The notes beneath the pieces are model-generated. The model had not been told where the DNA came from. It saw only the letters and a program-made list of their open reading frames with translations, and searched no databases. Shown here one piece after another: positions 1 through 10,476 of a stretch of DNA of 47,576 nucleotides (its first letter is position 1; each line of letters begins with the position of its first letter). Source of the stretch: Vitrella brassicaformis (taxonomy: Eukaryota > Sar > Vitrellaceae); contig CDMY01000369.1 of the NCBI GenBank assembly GCA_001179505.1, positions 50,359 to 97,934 of the forward strand, written 5' to 3'. Position numbers and translations under genes: made by a program.

Positions 1-30
1 AGTGGGTGGGTGGGTGGGTGGGTGGGAGGA
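1..30. repeat. (GGGT)n simple repeat
   Basis: A tandem GGGT tract opens the window, probably inside an intron of the gene that follows. The G-runs could form a quadruplex on the + strand. Nothing else is encoded here. Confidence 0.8.
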
Positions 31-104
31 TGGGTGGGCGTGACACACGGACAGTACCTGCCTGTGCGTGTGTTTGTGTACGAATGTTTGTGTGTGTGTT
101 TCAG

Positions 105-639
105 ACGCACCGAAGAGGAAGGCGTGCAGCAGCAGATTGAAGCCTTGGGAAAGATCGTTAGCGAGAGACCTCTCAATCGGGTGAGTGCGGGGAGAGAGAG
201 AAACGCACTGACTGGCAATGATGCTTCCTTCATTGGTTGGTGATCCGTCCGGTATGTGCGCTCGTGCGTGCGTGTGTGTGTGTGTGTGTGCAGTTGGTCG
301 ACCACAAGCTGCGTGTGATGGTTGACGCACACAAGCAGTGCTGCAAAGACGACCGAACGTTCACCGAATTCTACACAGAAATGGTTCAGGAGCTGTGTTA
401 CAAACGTACGAACAAACGAACGGGCTCGATAGATCCACATGTCGATCTTAAGATGCGCGTCATCTCTCTCTCTCTCTCCCCGTGTGTGTTGGCCTTCCTG
501 GTCGGATGCATCAGCTGAGCACAGGTTGATGACACTCGTGGGATCCCCGATCTGTCTCACCATGCCACAAGACGATTTCTGCTGTGCCATGGTCACTGAG
601 CAACACACACACACACGCACACACACACTCTCACACACA

Positions 640-670
<31 letters not shown>

Positions 671-807
671 CAGTGCGTGTGTGTGGCGTGCAGGATGTCA
701 TCTGTGGGTCGCTCGGTTGGGGGACATGGCGAAAGAAGCTCACGGACGAAGAGCGTCAGGCCATCTACAAGGCGGCTGGCGCTTCAGGAGCTGGGGTGGT
801 CGGTTGA
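105..807 (+). CDS. Unknown protein, 3' exons only (5' end outside window)
   Basis: I do not recognise this protein. A first visible exon runs 105-180 after a tttcag acceptor and ends at gtgagt; a second starts at 294 after a TG-rich tract and cag, and continues to somewhere between 405 and 440. The last part begins at 694 after gcgtgcag and ends in TGA at 805-807, reading LTDEERQAIYKAAG near the C terminus. The middle splice is uncertain: a donor at 406 breaks the frame of the last exon, while a weaker donor at 441 keeps it. The visible protein is charged and probably helical (EEGVQQQIEALGKIV, then HKLRVMVDAHKQCC). No catalytic motif or membrane segment is seen. It converges on the MscS gene. 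Existence of the gene is fairly likely from frame continuity, function is open. Confidence 0.5.
602..672. repeat. (CA)n followed by (GA)n
   Basis: A CA-rich tract runs directly into a GA tract inside the presumed last intron of the first gene, just upstream of its acceptor at 691-693. Confidence 0.7.
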
Positions 808-1219
808 GAATGGGGCGTGGAAGTTTTAGAAACAGCCTCCGTGATCCAGACGGCCATGACGACGTCAGACAGGCAGGGAGATCGTATGGTGTGCAGTTTA
901 CTTCGTAGTGGCCTGCGGCTTTTTGGGTTGTGCCCATGGGATGCGGCCGATGCTGACTGTAGAGTGACTGCACAATAGCTACGGGGAGGGACTGTGAGTC
1001 CGATTTGTACAGTGTGTGTATAGCTAGGGAACGGACGGCAACAAAGGTGATCTTTGCATCCCCCGCGTAAGAGAGTGAGTGACATGCAAAGCAAAGCCTG
1101 CCGGCAAAAGTGACCCTGACACACACCGATCGACCAGCAGATACCACACCCCCATCGCCAGCAGCAACCAACCCACAGAAGTGGCAACCAACACCCCCAT
1201 ACCCACCAGCAAAGCCGCA
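808..1219. other. Intergenic, between convergent 3' ends
   Basis: About 410 bases between the stop of the first gene and the stop of the MscS-type gene on the other strand. It should hold the two 3' untranslated regions. I see no additional gene or structured RNA. Confidence 0.5.
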
Positions 1220-4042
1220 TCAGTGTCGCTTCAGCCGCCTCTTCTGCGCCGAGTGTCTATGCCCCAGCAGCAGTTGTATCTGAGTCGCCGTCGGGTCGGG
1301 CATCATCTCATCGTAATGCGAGTGCTCCTCACTCCCCCGGCTGCCCCGGCTCTGAGCCACGCTATGCCACTCGTGCATGGCAATGCTCTGCCGACGCCTC
1401 TGCTGCGGATAACCCACCCCCACTGTCACAGCACCAGGTGGCAGCGGCGGTCTCGCGGGCGGCATAACGTAGTGGGGGTGGGGAAAAGGCTGGTGGGGAT
1501 AAGGGTAAGGGTGGCCACTGGTAGTACTAGGCGGATAGACATTATCCGGCCTCCCCCTCCCCCCACCGCCCCCGATGCTGCTCGATGAAGATGGCAGGTT
1601 CAGGGGTGGCACCAGAGGCCTGGCCCTCTCTGATGGGCCGAGGTGAGGGGTCCGCAGGACAACCGGCCGCAGCTGGGGCGACAAATCAGCGTTGTCCAGG
1701 ATGACCGAGCCCATCTTGCTGATCTCCCCCAGGAGCCGCTTCCGCCCCTCTGAGAAGGAAGGGGAAGCGGCGGTCGCGCGAATGACCAGAGGGGAGCCGC
1801 CGGCCAGGCCCTCTCCTTCCTCTGCCTCTCCGAAGATGGGTGTGGGCTGCGGGTGGGGGGATGTGGGTGGAGACGAGAAGGAGCTTCTTGCAGCGTCATC
1901 AGCAGCAGCGTCGGAATCGGCATCCGGTGGTGGTAGTGATGGTAATGGTCCTCCTCTAGAGCTTGACGCAAGAGAGCTTCTCCTGCTGCGTGTGGAGTAG
2001 TGCATCGAGCTCCTGGGCGTGAAATGCGCGGGAGTCAGGCACGACAGGCAGCTGCTCTGCCGCTGCGCATCCCGCGGCCGCAGGCTCTTCGGAGAAAGAA
2101 CAGCCGAGGGCCGCGCCGAACCCGCCGCACCCATGCTGTCGACGTCCTCTCCCCCTGGCTCTTGTTCGTCTCCTTCCCTTTCGGACAAGCTGCCTGTAGA
2201 TGACCGCCTCCTCTGGTAGCCCATCATCAGATCCGATGCGCGTCGGTTCTCAAATTGGTGGTCTTTGGCTAAGGGGGATGGGGCGCGGAATGTGGGGAAG
2301 GCACTTGCTCGTCGCTGCTGCTCGGCGGTGGGTGTGGGTGGCGCGCTCACTTCGATTTGGTTTGTCGGCTGCCGGCTGATGACACAGCTGACTGGGAATG
2401 TGCGCGTGTTGAGACCGAAGGAGACGTCAGACGCGTCGAGACACTCAACCAAGGCCAGGTGCACCTGACAAAAAAAAGCCGTGTCTCTCTCTCTTTATGA
2501 CCTGTCTCTCTCGCCTAATCTACCTTGTGCAGACACCATCTGAAGAAGAGGTCCTCGTGGCCACAGATGTAGAAGACCACCTCGTACCGATAAAAGTACT
2601 CCTCAATCTCCATCAGCCACACACCAGCGCACTCCGCCACCTCCTGCACGGACTCGACAGCCACTCGGCATGATGTGGGGATGCGTCGCAGCTGGGAGAG
2701 GGGCGTAGACAGGGCCACACGCAGATCAACCTGAATCCGGCGCTTCCGGCAGTCGGTGAAGCTCTGGATGCCGCAACGCCACACCTCTGAGTTTGGGACG
2801 ATGAGCAATTGCCCTGCAGGATGGGGAACAGTGGTCAAGAGGGATTTTTGCCTCTGTGTCTCTGTGTGTATGTGTGGTGTCCTGTCCAGGGGACCTTCAT
2901 TGATCAGACGCACACGTGTGCTGCGGATGCCGATGTGCTCCACGATGCCGCACTGTGCCTGCGGCCTGCCCCCGCCCGACTCATTGTTGATGTTGATGGC
3001 TATCTTATCGCCCACGGCAAACCACCGGTCACCCACCACACTCAGTGTCGCAAAGATGTCTCCTATCACGTTCTGGCTCGCAATGCCCACTGTCAGGCCT
3101 GTGAGACCGAGACCGCCAAGCAAGTACGAGATATTGAAGCCCTGCGATACACGCCCACTTAGAATGGCAGAAAGCAATGGAGGACATTCATTGTGTTGGT
3201 ACCGACCAGGCGGACAAGGGCGAACAGGCCAAATAGAAGCCACAGGAAGAACCGAAGAAAGACCCCAACAAATTGAAATCCCGGCGACTCCTTCCTGTTG
3301 CTTTCAGAGTCTGTGTTGTCCTCCCCCTGTGAAATGCCGGAGCCCCTCCCCATGCCCGCCTCCTGCAGCTGCTCCATGATCTCATTGGCAGCCCTGCTCA
3401 ACGGAGACACCAACTGATACCCTGCGGCGTACACAGAAACGTGGCAAAGGGCCGTGAGGTAGTTGCAGACGTGGCCATATACCTATGAGAATCGACAGCA
3501 CAGCAGCGAGCTGTGACGCCAGTTGCGGCTCTCGGACGACCAGCAGCGATGGCAGCAGCAGACACACCACATACTCGAAAACCGACAGCTTTTCCACCCG
3601 TTTGGCTGTGGAAGGTCTGCTCACTCCACTCATCCATTTGGCCTGCAGATACTCTCTCGCCGGCACTGACTTGACATCACCAAGGGCTTCCCCAGCCCGT
3701 GACCGGCGCATCATTGTTGTGGACAGGGCGCCCCTGCGCCCCGAGGAAAAAGAGGGGGGCAGAAGGGCCCACGGAAAAAACACCCCAAACACACGGGCAA
3801 AAGCCGCGTCTTGGCTTTTGCCGAGCTGCTGCCCCAACACACACAGCAACCGCCGACATCTGAAGCACCCACACACAATGGGATGGAGCCTTTTGGCGCG
3901 GAGTGACTGTTTGCATATGTTTGGTTGCTCACTGTTGCCAGAGTTTCACGCAGAAGAAGACACTGATGACGTACACGATGAAGTCGATGTGGGAGTGGGA
4001 GGCGAGGCTGTTGAGGCCACGGATGAGGTGCTGGAGCGGCAT
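1220..4042 (-). CDS. MscS-family mechanosensitive ion channel with disordered C-terminal tail
   Basis: Membrane channel that opens under membrane tension; the family relieves hypo-osmotic stress. Six exons on the minus strand: 4042-3933, 3859-3483, 3421 to about 3190-3203, 3141-2895, 2813-2524 and 2464-1220, giving roughly 830 residues. The start MPLQHLIRGL at 4042 is the first ATG and leads straight into a hydrophobic stretch. Further hydrophobic helices lie in exons 2 and 3. The pore helix and beta domain are clear in exon 4 (GGLGLTGLTVGIASQNVIGD) and exon 5 (LLIVPNSEV), matching the MscS pore Gly/Ala pattern and the IPN motif. The last 400 residues, one exon, are Ser/Pro/Arg-rich and contain several Arg-Arg-x-Ser sites. 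Donor of the third intron is ambiguous. It is head-to-head with the myosin-like gene over about 195 bases. Family call is firm; subcellular membrane unknown. Confidence 0.85.
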
Positions 4043-4236
4043 CTTCTAGCCTAAGCAGGTGAGTCACGAGCGATTCGGCGTATGCCGACACGGTGATCTG
4101 AAGATTCTGAGTGAATCCACAGCAGCTGCATCGATGCTTGCGCGAAGGGGTTCGCTGAACTCGGCTTACGAGTACAGACTGGGGGCCATCAAGATGGGGG
4201 CTGGCCGATCCGATCTGCCAACGATCTTCGTTACCG
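4043..4236. promoter_or_regulatory. Divergent promoter spacer, MscS / myosin-like
   Basis: A 194-base spacer separates two divergent start codons and must contain both 5' untranslated regions and promoters. No TATA-like box stands out. Inference from layout only. Confidence 0.45.
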
Positions 4237-7200
4237 ATGGAGGAGCTTGTCAAAAACATTCAGCGCGGCCAACGGCTCCAGAGTGTGGGCAACCATCTGA
4301 TTTTCGTTGCGGGGGACAAGATCGGCCCGGAAGAGAAGGAAGAACTGAAGCGACATCTCAAGACCCAGCTCACAGACATCGTCAGCACTCCAGCGGCCCA
4401 TGCTGTCCTACTGTCGGGTCCAGAGGGGAGCGGAAAGTCGTATCTGAGCCGTACCGTCGCACAGATACTCGCCGGCGATGATTTTGCCGCGAAGGATGCC
4501 GGGGGCTCGTCTTCTTCATTCAGTCAGCGCATTTCAGCCTGCCTCTACATACTCGGTGAGGTGAAAAAGGCATATTCTTCACGGCATGCAACGGCATCTG
4601 TGTTATGCAGATTTTCTTGGATCCACGTGTCATTCGACGCCTAGTGGCGACTGTTTTTATCGGTCATCGTTCGGCCATCTCTGTCGCTTCTATGTTGACG
4701 CGGCGGGCAAAGTCACTGGAGCAGACCTTCGGACGTACCTGCTGCACGTCCCACGCGACTTCAACCTTCGAGTATTCCATGCGCTGCTCCACACTACAAG
4801 ACATACACCAGCCGACAACCCGCTGAGGATGCGTGACAACTCACATTACAGGCTTCCCGACGAGCCGTCCAGTTCAGAAGAGAAAGAGACGTCATGGGCC
4901 CTCTTCGAGCAGAGTCTTACCGTCCTGGGCTTCTCGTCAACGATTCGGGCGGCACTTCTCTCCATTCTGTCGGCCATCTTTCTTCTCGGCTGTTCCCATC
5001 GTGTTGACGGCAGCGTTATGGATGATGTCCTGCATCTGCTGGGCATGGCAGTGGCAGAGGGGAGAGATCTCTTTGTAAGACTGTACGGCGAAGACGCTGA
5101 TGGCAACCTGGGCGGCTTCAAGCATCCTTTCGACTTCCATTCGCCAGCCACGATTGCTCGCCATCTTTATCGGCGGCTCTTCCAATGGGTGACGAGCCAG
5201 ACGAATTACGTGCTCAAGGATACGACGCCGCCACATGTCGGCACATTGCTGGTAGTGGTGCCGCCCGGTTGGGAAGAGGGAGGGGAAGATGGGAAAGAAG
5301 CGGAACATGAAGACTTCTGCGAGTTCCGAAGGCTGATGGTCTTTTGTCTGTGGGAGAGACTGCTCCATTACTCTAGGCGACTCGTCCTGGGCCCGCCGCC
5401 ATGCGTCTTTCAGGTGCGTTACAATGTAAGTGAATGGAAGGCCTGGCAGTCTATTCTGCGTCTCTCTGGACCCGTGCATTCAGCGTGGGCTTTTATCCTA
5501 TTCGGGAACCCTCTTACAACTCTTCTCCAGTCCGCATGGTCTCCTCCCCTCTCTGCATCACTTTGCGTCCGAGGCTTTGCTACAAAGCCTGGACGCGCAG
5601 CTCAGGCCCTCACAACCCATGGCTCTCTCCGCATCCTCGCTCATCACCGAGATAGCCGCTGGCATCAAGGACGGCCAGCGGACACTTCGGGCAGACGGGC
5701 CCACAATTGAGTGGCCGCGGACAACGAAGGCCTCGGACGCTTCGTTCGTTGTGCCGCATTCCAGGTATCAGTTCAAGAATGGGTCGTATCACTACCAGCT
5801 CAAGAAGCTTGTGGCGCCGATCAATGAGGGCGTCCCTTTGTGTGTCGCCGCCCTGTTGTCTTCGTCCTCGAATCCTGTGATACAACAGCTGTTTGCCCCG
5901 CGAAAAAGAGCCCCGTCGTCCCCGTTTCATCACGTCTCCCACATTACCGGCCGTGAGCGAGTCAGAGGTGAGCCCAGCTCCCTGCTGGCTCTCATGGAGA
6001 GCCAGATGTCTCACATCATCGGCCAGCTGCAGCTCTCTGGACCGTCCCTGTCCCTCATCTTCTGTCTCCCACCACAAGGAGATGCGGGAGGAGACATCAT
6101 CTCGATGTGCGAGAAGCTAGGCATTCCGGCCATCGTACAGCACCAGCAGACCGACCTGCCCATCCCTTGTCGAGCGAGACACTTCCATCACATGTATGCC
6201 TTCCTATTTGATAACGAAGCTATCAACTCCCTCCCACCATCAATGCGGCTCCTGACCGACACGGGTCCAGGGGATGGCAGTGTCGATCGCCTGCTCGAGC
6301 TGGGATATCGTCGACGGCTGTTGCCAAGGGACATTGATACCGCCCTGGGCGTTGTTGTGAGTGACCCACGTGGGCATGTAGTGTGCGTCAGCGCCGAGAA
6401 GGGAGACGAGCCTATTCCTTTTATGTCGTGGGTGAGAAAACACAAAAGGCTGCTTGGTCTCTCTTTCCATGTCATTTCTTTGCAGGCCCTCCGATCGCAT
6501 CTTGGACGGCTGCGGTCATATTTGACCGAGCATGAAGTGCCGATCCATAGGGTAGCAGAGCCGCTCGCGCAGGAGCACGCCACCTACAGCTCATCTCTCG
6601 GCATAGGCACACTCGAGAAGCGGAAAGACGGCCACAAGCACACTTTGTCACTCGCTGGCGAGGGGCCACCCGCATCGTCCAATCTGACATCTGGTGAGAA
6701 GATGGTCAAGAGAAGCATCCATTGACGTCGCTCATGTCTTTCAGTCGGCAGCAGCAACGAGGCTCTGGGGAGAGGAGTGCGGCTGCACATGACAGTGAGA
6801 CGAGGGACAACCGACTCCACAATCGACATGCTGATCAGTCAAAGCACACTGAGAGGCGTCAGCAGGTCACGGCTCCACGTGCAGGTGAGCGAGTTTGTTG
6901 AGTAGCTCTGTTGCTGCATCGGTCTATCCCTTTGTCTGCAGGAAATACCAGCACCCTCCGAAGCGCCCTACATGCAGCTCTGTCTCGACGTCCATCCACC
7001 CAGTAAGATCGACAGAGACAACGCGCCGCTTCTCTGCCCGTCCAGCGTCGAGATAGCCCTGGAGTTTCGACGACTGATCAACACACACCTTGCTGATTGT
7101 CACCTCAATGACATGGGTACGGTAGGGGGACACAGAAAGAGAGACATTCCGACCGACCGAATGTGTCCCTTCTTCATTTTTTCTCCAACAGAGATTTTGC

Positions 7201-7939
7201 GGGGCGAGCAACCCCAACATCTCCAATGGCCTTCAGGAGAAGGTCTTTTAAGCCAACAGACGTTTCATGATCGAATCGCACAACTACGAAACAAGCTGGT
7301 CGACAACACAAGCCCACCACGCCTTGACCGGCAGGAAGAAACAATAGATTGCACTAGAGGAGCTTTCGAGAAAGAGCCTGCATTTTCTCGACGCTGCACA
7401 TTCTCAAGGGAAGAGAGGAGCGAACAAGATTACAGGCCGACCGACAAGGTGAGAGAAATAGATTATTCCTCGCTGGAACCCGTGTCTATGTGGATTTCTG
7501 CCCATCTGTTGGTTAGATATCCTCAGAGGAGCTGCAGAGAATCAGGTGCCATCTCTCTTCCCTGAGAGAGGCTCAGAGAAGCCTGGACGATCGCACGACC
7601 AATCTGGAGAAAGATATTCTGAGGAGAGGCGACATGGATGATACCACTCGGCAGAGGACCTACAACACACCAGTCTCCCCGTACGACGAGCCCATCGCAC
7701 ACCAATCCCCCGCCCCGACCTTCTCTCCTTCCACCGTAGCGACTGACCCATCGACGACTCTTGTGTCGGTGAATCTTGGCAAGACAAGGGAGAGGACACC
7801 TGGTCCTGGCCGCCATTCCAGTCACGACAGGCAGAAAAGCAAAGATAGTCGTGCAAGGGAAGGACAGGCCGGGCAGGCCCGCAACGTGCTGGTAGAAGTA
7901 GTGAGGAACTGTAGCTGGGACTCCCGGCGGGGAGAATAG
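4237..7939 (+). CDS. Degenerate myosin-like motor protein with coiled-coil tail
   Basis: Eight exons (4237-4555, 4611-5413, 5484-6431, 6486-6693, 6745-6884, 6942-7116, 7192-7448, 7517-7939) join in frame to 1090 residues; all seven introns are 51-75 bases with GT-AG ends. Landmarks appear in myosin order: a P-loop GPEGSGKS at residues 61-68 (canonical GESGAGKT), then FGHLCRFYVDAAGKVTGAD followed by LRTYLL (compare SSRFGK...GA.I.TYLLEKSRV), then FEQSLTVLGFS and a long helix (compare the ALxxLGF segment), LYRRLFQWVTSQTN (compare LYxxLFxWLVxxIN), and NGSYHYQL followed by SSSNPVIQQLF. Switch I Asn-x-x-Ser-Ser-Arg and the switch II DxxGFE are not recognisable. No IQ motif is obvious. The last exon begins with a heptad-like helix (EELQRIRCHLSSLREAQRSL) and ends Ser/Pro/Arg-rich. 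An ORC or AAA ATPase was considered for the P-loop but lacks Walker B. ATPase activity is doubtful. Confidence 0.6.
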
Positions 7940-8079
7940 ATTGCATGCGAGTGCACTGCGCGCGGGGGCCGCCTTGGGGGCCTTGCATGCAGACTTTCCC
8001 AGACTGCCCAACCGGGCAAATCGACAAATCGTGAGACAAGAAGCCCGTAGGACCGATCCCCTGATCCTGTGCCTTCACC

Positions 8080-9085
8080 ATGGGACCTAAAAAGGCTGCC
8101 AAGAAGGGCGGTGGAGGAGATGAGGACCGGGATTACGACCAAGAGAACGCCGTGCTGATGTCCAGGGTAGAAACACTCCACCACAAACTGAGTAAGGAAT
8201 AAAAAGAGCCTCACCGTCACGGAGGCATCGACCTCTTTGCACCTGTCTGCCGGTTCGACAGTGATGAAGAACGAGCACATTGCCAAGAGCCGCACAGCGT
8301 GTGAGGACTTGAGGAGGCGGCTGAGCCAGCTGGACCACCACTTTTCTGAAGAGGCCAGCCAGGGGGACAAGGCTACCGGCGAGATGAGACGGCAGTACAC
8401 AGAGATGGAGACCAACTTCCTCAAGATCATGGACAACCTACAGAAGCAGGTGGCAGACTCAAAAGACGACATCGGTGAGTCGATTGCGGTGGACACACAC
8501 TGCAGGCTGAGCTTGGTATGTTCTTCTGTCTCCTATCTGTCTGTGTGTGGGCCTCCAGAGAATGTTCAGCGCACGATAGAGACGACCCAAGTTGAAAAGG
8601 ACGAGGTGATTGCAGCCAAAGACGCGGAGATTCGCCGGCTCCAGATGCAGATGGAGACCATGGCCATCGAGTTTGCTGATATGCTCAAGGTACATGCGTG
8701 GATGTGCTCAACCGATTTCCCCTGTCTCGCTCACCGACGGTGGTTTTCGTGTGCAGGAAACGCTCGACAAGATGAGTCAGCGTGTGGAGGTCACACACAT
8801 AGGCTGGGACAGAGACGGGGGTGCAGGCCGTCCGCCGCTTATGAATCGTCTCAAGGAGTTTGCACTGCTTTCAACTCCACCAGGTACATGGCTGGCCGCA
8901 CCCATGACAGGCCACCCTGTGTGCCATGCGTGTTTGGTGTTGTTTGCTGGCCAGATCGTTCTGTGCCTGTGAGTGCCGTTCCCCAGCGGATTCAGATTAA
9001 TCCACCTGCTGGTGCTGCTGAAGAGGCTCAGGCCATCGCCGATGGCGAGGCTCATGAAGACAAGGAGCACTCTGCGGTTGAATGA
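8080..9085 (+). CDS. DRC12: DRC12/CCDC153-like axonemal coiled-coil protein
   Basis: Small coiled-coil protein resembling dynein regulatory complex subunit 12, a part of the nexin link that coordinates dyneins in motile flagella. Five exons (8080-8191, 8262-8474, 8559-8689, 8757-8883, 8955-9085) join to 237 residues, close to the usual family length of about 210. The start MGPKKAAKKGGGG is Lys/Gly-rich like the family N terminus; the middle is a continuous charged coiled coil; near the C terminus EFADMLKETLDKMSQRVEV aligns with the family segment around the MxxKYEEILxxSLDRL stretch, followed by a conserved-looking RLKEFALL. It lies 140 bases downstream of the myosin-like gene on the same strand and converges on the membrane-protein gene. 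Coiled coils align easily by chance, so the exact orthology is moderate; the flagellar context (CFAP206 nearby) is supportive only. Confidence 0.55.
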
Positions 9086-9392
9086 TGTATGGATGGATTC
9101 ACGGATGAGGGGCCCACACGCAATTCTTTCTGGCTCAAGCTGCTCCCATGGGCAACGTGCGGTACCTAAATCGATGGATTTGGTCATGCAACCTTCAGTT
9201 CATTGACATTCGTCTGTCGTGTCCGATGTCTGTGTGTTTGTCTGCTTGTGGGTCAGTCATTCAGTCAGTGTTTGTTGGTCATTCATGGTCCGTCTCTTCA
9301 GATTCTCCGGTTCACTTGGCGCCCTGCATGAGTGGCCGCTCCTCGTCAGCACTCGGCTCTGCACACACCCATACACTCATCACATGTGTGTG
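9086..9392. other. Intergenic, between convergent 3' ends
   Basis: About 300 bases between two convergent stops; it should contain both 3' untranslated regions. TG-rich but without a gene I can support. Confidence 0.5.
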
Positions 9393-10257
9393 TTACTCTG
9401 TGTCTCCTCCCCTGCCTCCCTCGCTTGTGAATGTGTTGCTGATCGTCCGACCGGCGGCCGCCAGTTGTGTGCCGACCCATCTCACGCCCAGCATGACCTG
9501 CGCTCGCATCTCCTTGGCCAGTTGTGCGTCGTTCGCCTTGGGCCACTGCGGCACCAGCAGAGACAACGTCACACAGCACACACCGAACGCCAGCAACACA
9601 ACCAGACTCCCCCACAACACAACTACACGAGACACGCACACACACAGAGTGACGGACAAAATGGATGGATGTGTCGTGTGGGTGTGTTGGCACACCTACC
9701 CTTGTTGATGAGTGGGATTGTGTTTGCTGGGTGCACAAAGGCGACGACGTTCACACAGGCGAGGGACGACACGAGGACAGACGCCACACAGGTCAGCGCC
9801 GCACAGGCCATCACCTTGTCTGCCCGCGTTGCCTCCATGCCCTCATCCGCATCTGAGTGATCATGATATGATAACCACACACACTCTCTATGGCTGTCTG
9901 TCTGTCTGCAACTGTCTGTCTGAGCGACCTACGTTTGTTTGTAGTCTTGATGATCCTCCCGGCCAGGAATGACAGTGCGTTGGGTCGGATGAAGAGGCAG
10001 GCCGCCACCACGCCGGCCGACGCCACACAGACGAGCAGATCGACCACAACAAACGCCAACACCTGCAGGCACAGATGGATGGACAAATGAACGAATCGTT
10101 CAAGCAGCTGAGGCTGGCTGCCTGCAATTAGACGCACCGGTCCATTGAGATCGAGTAGGATGGTCGCCACGTCGAGGACACATTTGAGACACGCAGTGAT
10201 GGTCAGGGCATAGGCAGCTGTGGTGAGGTGGCCGGCCAGCCTCTGCTGTGTCTCCAT
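9393..10257 (-). CDS. Small membrane protein with about four transmembrane helices
   Basis: Unknown function. Four exons on the minus strand, starting with METQQRLAGHL at 10257, an in-frame ATG. Exon 2 opens after a tgcag acceptor with VLAFVVVDLLVCV; the third follows a ctcag acceptor near 9855 and contains VMACAALTCVASVLVSSLAC; the last exon contains VVLWGSLVVLLAFGVCCVTL and ends at 9393. Each exon carries roughly one hydrophobic helix, so the predicted product of about 220-230 residues has four, with a short Gly-rich C terminus after the last. No conserved motif of tetraspanins or claudins is evident. It sits about 220 bases downstream of the aldehyde dehydrogenase on the same strand. The exon-per-helix pattern and open frames make a real gene likely; family unassigned. 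Confidence 0.55.
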
Positions 10258-10452
10258 CCTGCTGATTGACCTCTGTCTGTCGCTCTGCCAGTCAGTCGGT
10301 CACTTCAACCGAAGAGACGCTTTCTTCTGTCAACGTGTACAATAAAGTACGTAGATGCATGTACGTGTCTGTACATGTACACGCAGCTGGGCACAACGCT
10401 CGCGATCGACCCTCAATCATGCGCTCATCTATTCACGTCTGCCTGCCTGCTT

Positions 10453-10476
10453 CTGTCTGTCTGTCTGTCTGTCTGT
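10453..10476. repeat. (CTGT)6 repeat abutting a stop codon
   Basis: Six CTGT units on the + strand end at the stop codon of the aldehyde dehydrogenase (TGA read on the minus strand at 10478-10476), so the 3' untranslated region starts with (ACAG)n. Length changes here could extend or change the C terminus only if they remove the stop. Confidence 0.75.

Noticed and set aside
740-1220. Long minus-strand open frames opposite the first gene and spacer
   Set aside because: They begin and end without plausible splice sites or recognisable domains and lie antisense to + exons; they are shadows of GC-rich sequence.
4417-4445. P-loop as an ORC or AAA ATPase
   Set aside because: No Walker B or sensor motifs follow, whereas the following segments fit the order of a myosin head.
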